Below, one piece after another: positions 22,985-34,539 of a stretch of DNA of 64,000 nucleotides. The DNA lies in the NCBI RefSeq assembly GCF_041146395.1, contig NC_091000.1, positions 17,557,501-17,621,500 on the forward strand, in the 5' to 3' direction. Source of the stretch: Eulemur rufifrons. Lineage: Eukaryota > Chordata > Mammalia > Primates > Lemuridae. The notes under the pieces are model-generated. The model had not been told where the DNA came from, ran no database searches, and saw only the letters and a list, made by a program, of their open reading frames with translations. A program made the position numbers and the translations under genes. Every line of letters starts with the position of its first letter. Positions within the stretch are counted from its first letter, which is position 1.

Positions 22985-24364
22985 TCAGTATCTAACCCTT
23001 TAATATAGTTGGTACTGAGCTCAACACTGGAAAGTGAGGTTGAGTAAAATCCATGTCCTGTCCTCAAGGAGTTTATATTCCAATGCTGGAGACGGATAAA
23101 TCAACACCATCACAATGCCTCATGGAAGGCATCTTTGGAATCACCCGCACATGCCCTGTGAGACACGGAAGTGTTCAGGTGGGGTGGCTTCCCTTCGCCT
23201 GGCCTGTCACATTCTGTAAGGCTCACGTTTGAACCGTGAGATGCGAGGGTAAACAGCGCTCACAGCTTTCAGCAATGCTGGGCAGCCCCAGTTCAAGCAG
23301 GTCAGTGAATCAGAACTTCCATGTGATCTTTAAGGGGTTGTGTGTCTTTGGGGGCAGGACTGGGGATGAGGACTGTTGTTCTACACGTCAAGAGAGTTAT
23401 TAGTCCCATAGTGGAAGTACTCAGAGGTTCCTACTAAGTATGGAGTTAAGGGTAGAATTGTGATCTCTTTTCAAACAACTTTCCCATAAACTAAGATTTG
23501 GGGTTAAGGTGAACCTGGTTCTGCCTTCTGAAGAACCATTTCATGACCTTTATGAAATTTGGAGGATGTGAAAATGGCTTTTGTCAAGTCATTAGTTCTA
23601 CCCTTTGGGAGGCACCCATCTTTTGTGGCTCAGGTGATATACACATTCTGACAGTGTTTATTTTTCATTGTTTTGATGGTGTTCCTCTTGATTTTTTAGG
23701 GGATGGCTTCAATTTCTTTGGATATAGTTAAAAAGTCTTATTATTATGTAATCCCTTCATTTGTGCATCATAAATGTAGAGATCCTAAAGATTCAAGGCT
23801 CAATATGTGTGTGAGATATTGTCATTTTCAGGGCCAGAACCCTAATCTGTCCCAACCATCTTGCCATTCTAGAGTCTCCCTTTGAATCAAGTCTCCCTCT
23901 CCTCCAGGCCATTATTTGTAAAGATATATTTGTGTTATTTGGCCAAAATAACATTAGTTCATTAAGACCTATAGTGAAATAATATAGGATTATTATTATT
24001 TTTAAAGAAGTCAAACAGTTGAAGGCAGAAGTCAGAGGGGGCTTGTGGTGATGGGAAAACTGGAAGAAGAAAGTCTACCAAGGGCTTCTAAAAGCACTGA
24101 CCAACTCTTGATAAGGAACTACATGAAAAAATAACCAAGATTAGAGAAGAAACTTTGCCCATTTTGTGGTTTTGCACAGGGTGAGTTTTGCATCTCCTAT
24201 GGCAAATGATTTCATTTTGACTAATTAGGAATACGCTAAAGTTAAAGTAAGTAGCCTTCAATTAAATGCTATTGGTATACTCAGAAGATCAATTGTTTCT
24301 GGTATTAAATTGTTTAACAACTTTTTAAATATTAAAAATGAAATGAGTAAATAATGCACTTAGA
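22985..24364. other. Unclassified stretch with a small old repeat
   Basis: Around 23055-23110, 'tcctcaaggagtttatattcc' is a word from an ancient mammalian repeat. The rest shows no gene or transposon I know. Confidence 0.45.
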
Positions 24365-24379
24365 ATGAGTATATTTAGT
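24365..24379. repeat. Target-site duplication, left copy (L1 stub)
   Basis: 'atgagtatatttagt' occurs here and exactly again at 24527-24541. Confidence 0.9.
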
Positions 24380-24526
24380 GGTTTTTTTTTTATTTCATCT
24401 TATTGTTATGGGGGATACAGAATTGCAGGTTACATACATTGCCCATGTACCGCCTTTCCCCCCAAGTCAGAGCTCCAGGCATGTCTGTTCCCCAGGTAGT
24501 GCGCGTTGCACCCATCATGTAGGTAT
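24380..24526 (-). mobile_element. Very short strepsirrhine L1 3' UTR insertion, antisense
   Basis: 147 bp. Begins with the reversed A-tail (T run at 24382-24391) and continues through 'ggttacatacattgcccatg', 'cccccaagtcagagctcc', 'aggcatgtctgttcccc' and 'gtagtgcgcgttgcaccc'. This is the reverse complement of the strepsirrhine L1 3' UTR. Perfect 15-bp flanking duplications show a single, extremely 5'-truncated insertion. It provides no coding sequence. Confidence 0.9.
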
Positions 24527-24541
24527 ATGAGTATATTTAGT
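24527..24541. repeat. Target-site duplication, right copy (L1 stub)
   Basis: Exact second copy of 24365-24379. Confidence 0.9.
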
Positions 24542-24673
24542 TTTTTAAAAAAATCTATAGATCAATTTCTCTTAGAGCAAAAATGAAAATATGTTAAATT
24601 CTAAGTGCAAAAAATTATATACTCTCACTTTCTATCTTTGGTTGAACCAAAAAACCCTAGTGCTAACATAATT

Positions 24674-24855
24674 TACAGCAGTGGTTCCCACACTTGGCTG
24701 ATGATCGAACATCATGGAGAATTTAAAGTACAGATTCTCAGGTACCTATCCTGGATCTACAGTAGCAATATCCAGGAGTGGGGCCCAAGGAATCCGCATT
24801 TAAAAAAAGCTGTTGAGGTGATATAGACAGGCTGGCAGATTTGAGAACCATTGCC
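24674..24855. mobile_element. MER5-like hAT-Charlie element
   Basis: Left end 'cagtggttcccacacttggc', centre 'gggcccaaggaatccgcattt', right end 'tttgagaaccattgcc'. The ends form the imperfect inverted pair 'cagtggttc ... gaaccattg' typical of the MER5 group. Confidence 0.7.
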
Positions 24856-26149
24856 ATAAAACAAACAGGGATTTAAAATTCAGTTTTATCTCAGCCTCTT
24901 ACTGAATATGCTCCTGTAATGGTTTTAAGGTAATAATGACCTTGTTGTAGGCTATTTCCTGTTGATTAATGACCAGCTGGAAGAAGTTGTCTCTAGGATC
25001 TTTCAACTCCGACTGCCAATAATTACCCAACTAAATATACGCCTGCAGTTCAAATGCAAAGTTTTCCTCCACAAGGAACATCTTGCACTGTTAGGTTGTC
25101 TTAATTGCATTCCTTTTCTAATTCATCTCTCAAATGCCATAGTTGCTCCCAAACAGAAAAAACAAACAGGAGCATCAAAGTGTGTGTATCTGCCAGAACA
25201 AACAGAAGGGGAGAGGCAGGGGAGAAGATTTAGCTCTTAGGTGGATTTTGCTGAAATGTTCTATTTGTTGAGCGGTGATTTGTACCAGGCAATGTGAACT
25301 AGGTTGCCCTCAGTCTCTTTACAGATTACACCCCATTTCCTTTGCTGTGCTGCTAAGTAATTCTTGGGGAATTATTCCCCCTCCAACTTCTCTCTGCTAA
25401 CAAAATGATCTGCCCCATGTGCTTCCACTTTATGTGCTGCTGGACAGCCACGGGCTTCATAAAGCAGCCTGCATTTCAGACTGTTCAGGCTGGAACTGCA
25501 ATCTTTCCACCCACCCCTTTCCACGGCAGGTAAAGAAAACGTTCATACCTCAGGTTTTGTTACCAACCAACATGGTTCCATTTGCCAATTGCCACCATTT
25601 CCTTCTCATAGTATTACAGGCCTTATTATTAACATTTAGTTCAGAGAAATTGCTGTCATTATGTGAAGTAACTTCCTTTAGAGGTTATTCATTAACCTTA
25701 GGTATTTTACTGTGTAATTATAATTGCCAAGTGCCGCAGGCTTGGAAAACGTTTGAACTCCTCAAGGTATTAGGGGAAGGCAGAAAGGATATTATCTGAT
25801 TTTTCTTCCTTTTCCAGTTAAGGTTTAATTTTGAAGGTGCCCTATTTCCCCTCTAGAGGTGTCTACCTTCCTAAAGGGTAAATTCTCTCATCTCCTTCTT
25901 CAAGATTACTGACTGTAAATTTAGAAGTAAACCATGAAGGTACTTGCCTGTTAGCATCTTATTTCCCCAAATACTGTAGACCAGAGTGAAAATTGTTACC
26001 CCTTGGTCTTAAAGAAAAATTGCAGGGATATTGGTTGGCACATGCAACTTGGGTTTAACGTGGGGCTCTGTGAAGACCTTGCACAATGCCTGGAATTGTA
26101 TATTCTGACACAACGGAAGACCTTCATCCTATTGCTCACCCGATGGCTC
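24856..26149. other. Repeat-poor non-coding stretch
   Basis: No transposon recognised over 1.3 kb. The frames of 92 and 126 codons (24962-25240 and 25419-25799) lack known domains. The stretch leads into the TATA-like and CpG-rich DNA to its right. Confidence 0.45.
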
Positions 26150-26157
26150 TATAAAAG
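26150..26157 (+). promoter_or_regulatory. TATA-box-like motif
   Basis: A perfect 'TATAAAAG' sits about 450 bp left of the CpG-dense patch. It lies inside a 198-codon open frame (26003-26599) of no known family. On its own the motif is weak evidence. Confidence 0.25.
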
Positions 26158-26599
26158 CAGTTTTTCACTCCCTGGCTTTGCAGCAGCCAGGTGTGCATTC
26201 CATAATACGCCTATTATACAGCCATTCTCAGTAGCCATTGCTCATACAATGACCCTTCTGATTTGCCCCACTCCGGTGCGGTTGCCAACGACTCCGGTCC
26301 CCACCCAGTATAACTTCAGGTATGCATTTCACATATATTTGCAGGCAAAAAAAAATGCACCTTCCTCCTCTCTCTCTTTGTTTCAAGACAAACAAAAGTA
26401 CCTGGCAGTTCCCCACCTCCCCCACCCCCCATCCACATGTGCCTGCAGCACGGGTGCCCTAAAAAAGGAAACCTGTTTTCCTCCACCCAGGTTTCTGGTT
26501 TCTCCACCCAGTCTCCCCACGGCCCTCCACTCCCCGCACCCAGTCCTTCCGGCCTCTGCCCAGACTCAGAGAAGTGGCCCGACATTCCAGGTAACCTGA

Positions 26600-27070
26600 T
26601 TCCCCAGACGGGATAGGCGGCGGCCTGCTGCGGCGAAGGCGCGGCCACGTGACCTTCCCCGCCTGCACCAGGGAAATGCATACCTTATTCAGAAAACTAG
26701 GGGACAGGTGAGCCCAGAGAACTGTTTTGAATCTGAATTGAAAAACATGTATTTATTAAAAGGGTGCTTGCTTCTGCAGCAGACAGCTTTGCACTTTGAT
26801 CATAACAAATGAAAAGGCACGACTGGCCGTGGGGTTTTATGGCGTGAACTGAGCTGCAAGACAAAGGCAGCGCGGTCCGAGAGGAAAAGGCGGAGCTGGT
26901 TCTGTCGAAGCTGCAGCACAAGTCTGAACGCGGAGGCTTCGCGCGGGGAGGGCAGAGCCGCCCTGGCAGGAGCCGGGCTGCAGGCCTCTGGCTGGGAAGC
27001 CGGTCCCTCCGCCCCGTGTGCCTGGCTCTCGCTGTCCCTCGCTTGCTCCTGACAGTTTCCCTCTTCGATC
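26600..27070. promoter_or_regulatory. CpG-island-like patch, candidate promoter or first exon
   Basis: This is the only CpG-dense stretch in the window. By eye there are about 9 CpGs in the 60 bases from 26617 and about 20 in the 190 bases from 26840, with a CpG-poor gap at 26690-26820. It contains a canonical E-box CACGTG at 26646-26651 inside 'ggccacgtgacc'. A consensus splice donor 'gacag|gtgagcc' has its GT at 26708 on the plus strand. No known protein is encoded. The minus-strand 165-codon frame (26697-27194) is what GC-rich DNA often yields. It could be the promoter of an unknown transcript or a distal regulatory element. A match to vertebrate conservation or a CAGE peak would decide. 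Confidence 0.45.
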
Positions 27071-27379
27071 TGTGAAATGGGGGAGAATAGGGGACACCCT
27101 GATATACTTTAAAACGCGCGAGGATTTGCTGCTTTCTCCCCAAATAAAGGGCTTGTAGGCAGTTCTTTGAGAACTGGAAGGAACATGCTGTCACACGTAA
27201 TCTAATGAGCTCAGCCTCCTCTTCCAGCGCCCGTTAATCAATCAACCAACACTTTTAAGGCAACTAGTATGGATTCTGGGTGCTGCGGGGAGGTAAGGCC
27301 ACGGTCTCTGCTGTTAAGCTGTTCATGGCTTAGCTGGGGAGGTGGAGTACGGGAGTGAAACACGCTCAGAGCTCACAGG
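27071..27379. other. Unclassified flank of the CpG patch
   Basis: Composition falls back toward the background. 'gttaatcaatcaaccaac' at about 27234 is an AT-rich homeobox-like word. No transposon was recognised. Confidence 0.4.
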
Positions 27380-27560
27380 TACTGCGCACTTCCCGGGCGC
27401 CAGGCTCTGCGCCGTGCTTTGCCTTCTTCCTCATAATACCCCCATCAAGTAGGTACTACAGTGTCATCTCCATTTTATAGACATTTCAGAGAGGTCACTT
27501 GCCCCAGGTCACAAAGGGGGTGGCGTGGCCAGGCGGTGAGCACAGGCCTGTCCGGCCCCG
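27380..27560 (+). mobile_element. MIR SINE, sense
   Basis: Reads as a MIR: 'ggcgccaggctctgcgccg', 'cataatacccccatcaagt', 'aggtactacagtgtcatctc', 'cattttatagacatttcag' and 'cttgccccaggtcacaaag'. CpG-richer than usual for a MIR. Confidence 0.8.
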
Positions 27561-28544
27561 GAGGAACCAGCTTCATCTGCCAGCCCCAGTCCCTCAACGT
27601 CCAGGGGAGGTGAGTAGCCAGTCATTCATTCCGCCTAGTCCTCTCCACTCTGTCCTGCTCTTCCCGCCCTCTCTCTGGGAAGCAGGGACAGCGCCTGGGG
27701 TCACCTGGGAGAACTTGTCATCAGCCACCACTGCCCTCTGGGCCCCTACACAAGTTGTGTTTCTTCCCCTTCCTCTTTCTGTGCTCAACAATCACGTTCA
27801 GTTAATTTCTCCTTAGGCGACATTAATCTGGTGGCATACACTTTGTCCTGTCCTTTGTGGTTTTATTATCCGAGTAGGGAGAAGAGACCTAATTCAAAAC
27901 AGTTAAATATCAAAGCGGAATTTCACCTCGACGAAGTGGGACTTGATGATCTCTGAGGGCCCCTCCTGCACGTGCAGTGATGGGTTTGCTCTCTGCTTTA
28001 CACAGGGCGGTGACCTTCCTGAAATGCAGTCGGGTGAAGTCAGGGTTTTCCCAGCACCCCAAAGGCAGGGCTGATGGTACAGACATCTTCAACTCAACTT
28101 GCCACATACGGTCGCTGATTCCTAATGACTAAAGAACCAAACAGAACGTGGTTTTCCCAGGTAAGCCAACATTTCGATATTTGTAATAGTGTGGAACACC
28201 AGCCAGTAGGATTTTATGAGTACCATGGGGAGACACATTCTTTGACCTGGTAAATAATCTCACTTCTCTGGATGCTAGGCTAATTACATCAGCTCCCTTG
28301 GGCATGGGTCTGAATTGGAAATGTTCTGGTGTTGGAAAATTCCAGACTGATAGGAATTAACCCCAGGACATTGTTCTTTATGTTGTATCCCTAGTCAACC
28401 CAGTTGGCAGGAATTGAGTAGGCCTGGAAATCCTTGTTCAATATAAGTCCCTCTTCTCTTAACCAGAAATATAGGCATCTGAAGACTCGCTACTTAGTTT
28501 TACTTTTCTTGAGCATCTATTTGCGTCACTTATTGGTAAAAATA
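27561..28544. other. Repeat-poor non-coding stretch
   Basis: No transposon recognised. A splice-donor consensus 'ggggag|gtgagtagcc' has its GT at 27610. The 105-codon plus frame (27499-27816) starts inside the MIR and has no known domain. Confidence 0.4.
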
Positions 28545-28675
28545 ATGAGAAGAACAGAGCAGGTGCTGGGAAACCTGGGTTCTAGTTCTGGGCCTACAAT
28601 TAACCAGACTCGGACCCATCACACCAATCCCCACCCATGTGAGCCTCAGTTTCCCCACCTTTAAGGATATAAAAA
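28545..28675 (-). mobile_element. MIR SINE fragment, antisense
   Basis: 'aacctgggttctagttctgg', 'gcctacaattaaccagactc' and 'gagcctcagtttccccacc' form the reversed MIR right half. Confidence 0.7.
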
Positions 28676-28939
28676 TTTGGACCAGGCTGGTGGTTTTCAA
28701 ATTAGAGCAGCCTGCTTTTTATCTTTTATATGTTGAAGTTTTGAGTAAGATATTAGTTTAAAAAACAGAGGGGGGGATTCACTAATAAAAACTATTATAA
28801 AGCCCCTGTCCAGAGGTTTGCTGAGGTCCTCCTCCTCTTCAGTTCTGGTGATCTCCAAATCTGTTCAACACAGTTAGTGATGGCCACACTCCTTGGGGAT
28901 CTCAGCTGTTTAGGTTGGCTGGGTTATAAACTGCATGAG
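28676..28939. other. Unclassified stretch
   Basis: Nothing recognised. Confidence 0.45.
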
Positions 28940-29080
28940 GAAAAGGAGTGGAAGACAAGATTGGAAATGAAGTTTAAGTCCAGACTTGATATTGCCCTGG
29001 GTGCTGGGCCAAGGAGTCTGGACATTGTTTCATTGGAATTTGGGAGCCATCACTGATTTTTGAGAGCAAACTTTTGTCAG
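28940..29080. repeat. Ancient dispersed repeat, left piece (family not named)
   Basis: 'gccaaggagtctggacattg' and 'ttgggagccatcactgatttt' match an old repeat common in mammals (usual words 'aaggagtttggactttat' and 'ggagccactgaaggttt'). The same family seems to continue at 29530-29890 and occurs again at 50280-50640. Confidence 0.45.
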
Positions 29081-29529
29081 TTATGATTTGCATGCAGCTG
29101 TGAGTAACAAGAGACTGGAGAGATAGTGGCTGACATACAGAAGAGTTATTTCCCACCGGCAATTCAGAGCAGGTGTGTGAGCTCCATGCAGTCTTCAGGG
29201 ATCCAGGCTTCTGCTGTTTTTCTGCTTCTCTGTCCTAGGGGAGCAGGCCTCCATCCTCACAGTTTCCGCCTGGTCTGAGATGGCTGGTAGACTCCATCCA
29301 CAATGCCTGCATTGCAGGAGGGAAGGCGGGAGAAGAGAATGGCAAAGGGGCATGCATCCCAGCTGAGTCCACCTTCCCAGCAGTCCCGCACAACTCACTG
29401 GCCAAAATTTAGCCAGAATGGAGTAGTAACATGACTCACTGAAAGTCAGGGAAGGGAAAAGGGATATTGAGAGACAGCTAGGGGCTCTGCTACAGGTGTG
29501 AAACGGTTGGGACTCTGCACTGTGTTCAT
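29081..29529. other. Interrupting segment, probably another old repeat
   Basis: Lies between two pieces of the same repeat. It begins near 'gagtaacaagagactggag' and includes 'ccatgcagtcttcagggatcc'. It looks like an old repeat insertion, but I could not assign a family. Confidence 0.35.
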
Positions 29530-29890
29530 TTATTCAGAGCTGCAGATGGGAAACTGTGGTCTGGCTGGGGGAATGAGGGCCTGAACTGGAGTGACGCTGG
29601 GAAGGTGGGTGGCAGACAGAGGGAGACCTAACACAGAGGAGGGCCAACGGGATTCTCCAGGTTTGACGGGATTTTGTCGGCTGGTGAGGTTGCTGGAGGA
29701 TACCAAGATCATGCTTAGTTTGGGAACCACGTATAAAAGATGCTGGTGATTCCATTGACTAAAATAGGGATGTTGGAAGAGGAGAAGTTTTAGGAACGAA
29801 TTAGATTTTGGACATGTTGAGTTTGTCCAACAAACCACACCAGCACTGGAGTTTGGGGGAGTTTTACATTTCCAAGTGAATATTAAGTTC
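29530..29890. repeat. Ancient dispersed repeat, right piece (family not named)
   Basis: 'gagggcctgaactggagtg', 'ccattgactaaaatagggatg' and 'attttggacatgttgagtttg' follow in the order seen in full copies of this family. The 120-codon minus frame here is a by-product. Confidence 0.5.
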
Positions 29891-30734
29891 ACCTAATTTT
29901 TTTAATCCTAAGGTCTAGGATGCCCTAATGTCTCAGATGCTATTTTGGGCTTCATAAGTTGGTTACTCAGGGGACTCTGTTCATCATGATGGAGTAAGCC
30001 AATGGGGTTACCTCTTCTTTTCTCTGCTGAACCCAAACCCCATAGAAATTCTTTCCCACTGTTGGGCTTAAGGATCCTGAGCGTTGTGATAAAGATGATG
30101 TTCTAGGCAAATGCACATTTCTTAAAAAGGCTTCTGCCCAGAATCCCTATGTAGTCATCACCCTGGTGAGCTCAAATATGGACATAGCACACAACTCTTC
30201 AGTTCTGGTGCAGAGGCATTTCTTGGCAGCAGATTCCTTATTTTCCTTTTGCTCTGAGTCTCAACCTGGCCCCACTTGATCTTTCCTGTCTTGGACCTGT
30301 TGTTTGAGTGGAAGAGACCAAGTTGGGGCTGCCCATATATTCAGGAGTGATATAAGAGTCATATCTGGCATCCCTGGGTTTAGTAGAAAAGCTTACAATG
30401 GAAATATGGAAGGGAGGGCAAACTGGGTGGGGGTGGTGGGGACAGACAGCAAGGTTAATAATTGAGGTGGTCAAGAGATGAAGAATTAAGGCAAGGGGTT
30501 ATGAGCTCAGGCAGCCGAATTTAAATGCATGAGCATGGGGCATTATGGAGAAAGCTTCTAGTGCTCCTTGCCTAGGTAAAAGCAGCTCCTTCAAAGAGAC
30601 AACATGGGTCAGATGATCCCAAGTGAAGGCCTCAGAAAAGATACGCTCAGTGAGAGAGGAGACACTAGACTCTTCCCAGCCTGTGTGTGATGTATATTGT
30701 TAGCTACTAGTATGCCTAAACAAATAAATCCAGT
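29891..30734. other. Unclassified non-coding stretch
   Basis: No gene or named repeat was found. Confidence 0.45.
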
Positions 30735-31130
30735 TTGGATCGCCTTTTCCTTCACAATTTTGGAGACATTGTTCTTTTGCCTTATGGCTGCAGGTATCGC
30801 TGCTGAGGGATGCAATAGCAATTCTGACTACGAGTCCTTAATTTGTGGCCTTTTCCCCATTTTCTGGAAGCTTTTAGGATCCTCTCAATTTGGCACTGAA
30901 ATGCTTTGCTGTAAATCTTTTATGTTATTCAATATGCTGCTTACTTAATGGGACTTTACTCATGCCTTTCAGGTATGGAGAATTTTCTCACATTATTTCT
31001 TTGATATTTTCCACTGTGATATATTCTCTGTCCTTGTTTCTGGAAATCCTGTTAGTCACATGCTGGGTCTCCTGGATGTCTTCTTTTCTCCAATTTTTTA
31101 TCCTTTTGCTTTTATTCTGTAAATCTTAGT
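30735..31130. repeat. Old interspersed repeat, perhaps an antisense L1 3' region
   Basis: 'ctggaagcttttaggatcctc', 'ggagaattttctcacattatt' and 'tttctggaaatcctgttagtc' are familiar words from a widespread mammalian repeat, but I cannot be sure of its class. The two overlapping open frames (30697-31129) are hydrophobic because the DNA is T-rich. Confidence 0.4.
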
Positions 31131-32044
31131 ATTGCCTTCTTTATAAAGTAATTAAAATCTTTTAAAAAATTACTTATAAATGCAATTTTTTTCCTGTTGT
31201 CATCAGCGGGGTGATCATGGCCCAATGAGTGGGGATGGGAAGGGGGAAGGCTTTTAGGCATTGAGAATTTGTCCTGCTGGGAAGTGCTCTGAATCTCCCC
31301 TCACTTGTCACTAGTCATCGCTCACGTGGTCCCAGTCTTCCATGTGACTTGACACAACTGAAGGTGAGTGTCTCCTTGGCTTTCTGAATGGAAATGGAGG
31401 TCTTCTTTGCAGCCAGAGCTCTTCTGGCTTTCTGTGCCTCTCTGGCTTAGAATGTATGTTCATGCTTTGCGTCAGTAATGTGAGTAAGAATTGAAGACTT
31501 GGATGGTTACAAATGACTAACCTGTTGTTATCAGTGTACACGGGGTGGTTTTAGTTCTGCGTGGATCCTGATGATTTAGTTGCATGGTTCCAGGCAGCCA
31601 GTTACCTATACTGCACGAATGCAGCTTCTTTTCTGAAAGAAGCTTGGATTCATTTGGGTTTTTAGAATACTTTCGCTTGTACATCATATTGGCATAATAC
31701 AAATTTTAAAATGCTTGCTTGTGTGCTATGTTTTTTAACAGAATTTGAGTATTTAATAGCATATATCAAAATAATCTTTTCCTTCTACCTCTCCACTGAA
31801 CCTGTAGGGAGTTGAGGCCTTGTCAGAGTTCTTGGAGTCCTTGCCCTCCTTGCAGCTTTGGATGCTAACCCCCCTCCCCCTCGCCCCTTAGTCCCTTAGC
31901 ACACTCTCTTCTCCTTTGACCCTGTACTGCTGCTAACCCTTGGTCCTTCCATTTATTAAGGTGTCTCTTGCTGCCTTCCATACCTCTCTGCTTCACCCTT
32001 CCCAATGCTTCTTCCTCCTCTCACTCTCTAATTTGGGCTTTTTT
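31131..32044. other. Unclassified non-coding stretch
   Basis: AT-rich then pyrimidine-rich. No named repeat or gene was recognised. Confidence 0.45.
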
Positions 32045-32110
32045 AGTGTGGCTTGAGGATGTCCAGCATCAGAATCACCTGGGGCCTGACCTGGCCTAGT
32101 GGATCAGAGC
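32045..32110. mobile_element. MER5-like fragment
   Basis: 'ccagcatcagaatcacctgg' with 'ggcctgacc' is the core of a MER5-group element. Only about 65 bp remain. Confidence 0.4.
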
Positions 32111-34539
32111 CTCTGGGGGCGCGTGGGCATGGCTGGGGGCCTGCCTGTGGTTCCAGCGCTCCTCAGGCTTCTCACTCGCCAGAGTTCAAGATGCTCCACT
32201 CCGATTCCTGATACACCAAGCTCAGTTCCGGACTCCGCCTTGCATCCTTTGTCTTTCCTCTAGGGAATTTCATACTCCCCAGCGGGCTCTGCTCTCCTGC
32301 TGCCTGGAGACTCCCCTCCAGCTCTGCCCTGTCAGCTAGCACCTCGTCTGCTATTTGCAGCTACTCCCAGGAAGTCTCCTGTGTGCTGGGTGTGACCACT
32401 CACACTTGCCATCTATGGAAACAGCATCCCCAGGAGTTAGGTATTTTTCTATCAGGTTATTTTGTACATGTGGACACAGCCTAAGAGGGATCTATACGGT
32501 GAGATTTGCTTTGTTAGAGAGAATCATAATAAATGCATATTGAATGCTTGGATGGAAGAATGACTCACCCTGGAAACACACTGTCTTTGTAGACTTTACG
32601 TGGACCTGGGTTTGTTGTTCTTTCTTCCATTATTTCCATGAGAGCCACTGGGAGGTAGGCGAGGGGGAAACAAATGGTAAACTCTGTGCAAGAGTTCTGC
32701 ATTAACAATCAAAGTCGAAAACCTGTGGGAACCTCCCTAGAATATGACAGGGAGGAGCGCCCTAAAATAAGCCCTTGCCCAATAGCATCTTTTTGAATTG
32801 CGTGGTGTTCATTGACTGTTGATTATTGCAGAACTGGGTCACTTGGAGGTCAGGGAGGCAGGGAAGGGGGAAGCTGTGGGCTCAGAGATGGAACAAGCAG
32901 TTCCACCAATCTGTGTGAAATCTTCAGGGAGAACGTAGGGCTTTCAAAAACACTTTCTGGATCTTTTCTTTATAAAAGCATCAGAAGAGTAGATCACTGC
33001 CCTGTTCACACTTTGCAGAGGCAACAACACAAATGTCACAGAAAAAGAACCCATTATAAGAAAGCAGTTAAAATAATTGCACGTTAGGAGAGTTAGGTCA
33101 CTGCTGGCCAGATCTGGCTGTGATTCGAATCAGTTTTAGTACTTGAGAAAGGAATGTTTGATCTAACAGAAAACGGACTCCTCTTTCCCCTTCTCCCGCC
33201 CCCTCCCCTTCCCAGGTTGCTGCCGGCTCCCTGGGGGATTGGTTGCTTCCTCCAAGAGCTCCACTGCAGCTGGAAGACAGGCTTGTTTCTCCAGCTGTCC
33301 AACCTTTAGTTTTATCTGCCTCTTGTTGACCTCTTAGTTTTATAATGAGTCAGTTTATTTGCTTGTGCAAATTGAGTTTTCTTAGAAATATAACAGAGCT
33401 AGAAAGAGGCCAGTGTTTTGTTTCCCCGTGAGAAGGAGAAACAGCTATGGGACTGAGCCCTGCTGGGGCTGTTCATTCTGTGACAGTCCCTGTTGTTGGT
33501 TTATTTTGATACCATGTAGTGAAGTCTGGTGGGCAGAGAAATATCGTCCCCCTTGTTGGAGGTAGAAATATCTGCGGGGTTTACAAGCTAATTACTTCTC
33601 AATTCCTACGAGTTCTAAGAATTTGCTTAGCAACTACCCTGACCAGCCCCTGCCCCCGCCCGCAGCAGGACTGTCCTCACCGCACTTACTGGCGGGGCTG
33701 CTGGAGCAGTTTTCGAACTAAACAAGGATTAAGCATTTTGTGAAAATGGTGCCAGTCTTTTCCTCGATGGGACCTGAGCCTGTAACTCAGTCCAACAAAA
33801 CGAGGGAGAACCAGCCAAAAAAAACCTTTTTAAGAAACAACACAGGCAGTAGGAAATCATACTGGTCAGGGCTTGTTTTCCTGGCTCAGGGCCTCATTCC
33901 AACCTGTTGCAATCAGCTCTGGAGTGTCTATAGGGACACCCCGGTGCAGGGGCCCCACGGAGGAAAGGAACTTTTACATTTCTGTTTGACTGGGCTCCTT
34001 GCCAGGGGCTAAGTTCAAAGTGCAGTTTCCAGTAATTTGCTGAGACTTCTTTGTGGGTTTGATAGGCCAGGACAGAAGCCTGCAAGCCGAAGTAATATTT
34101 CCTGATTTTTGTCATTTCTTAAGAAGAGAAGGAAGGTGGCTGAGGGACTGGGCTTTGGAGACTTTTGTTGGCTCCAAGAGCAGATTGGGCCTCCCCTGCC
34201 TCCTGCCGTCCCAGCCCCTTTTCCGAGATCCCATCTGGAGCCGCTGGCAGCCTGGTACTGATGGAGTCGCCTGGCCCTCCTGGAGCAGACGTGGGCACCC
34301 GTTCCGTGCAGCCAGCGAAGGCAGCCGTTGATTTACTGCACGTTAGCATTATTTGGAGCTATAAAGTTGTCGAGTAATGGCAATATGTTCTTGTTTTCTC
34401 ATATCTGTAGGATGAAAGTGAACATTTTTATAATCCTTCCCTCCTCACCACATTCAGTTCCCTGGTGTTAAACATGTGGGCTTGATTAAAGGGGAAAAAG
34501 AGCTACAAGGAGAAGTTAGATTTTTACATTCCTCTCTTA
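32111..34539. other. Repeat-poor stretch, possible regulatory DNA
   Basis: About 2.4 kb with no transposon I recognise and moderate GC. It includes 'acaagctaattacttctc' near 33582, a homeodomain-type core. All open frames are under 93 codons and overlap on both strands. No exon is supported. Confidence 0.4.

Noticed and set aside
25419..25799. 126-codon plus-strand frame
   Set aside because: No domain, no splice or promoter support, composition like its flanks.
26003..26599. 198-codon plus-strand open frame, the longest in the window
   Set aside because: Its product is low in complexity toward the end (proline and serine rich), has no domain I recognise, and runs through pyrimidine-rich DNA where stops are rare. 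There is no Kozak or splice support for a single-exon gene.
26697..27194. 165-codon minus-strand open frame over the CpG patch
   Set aside because: CpG-rich DNA yields long chance frames. Arg/Pro/Ser-rich product, no known family, and overlapping frames on the same strand.
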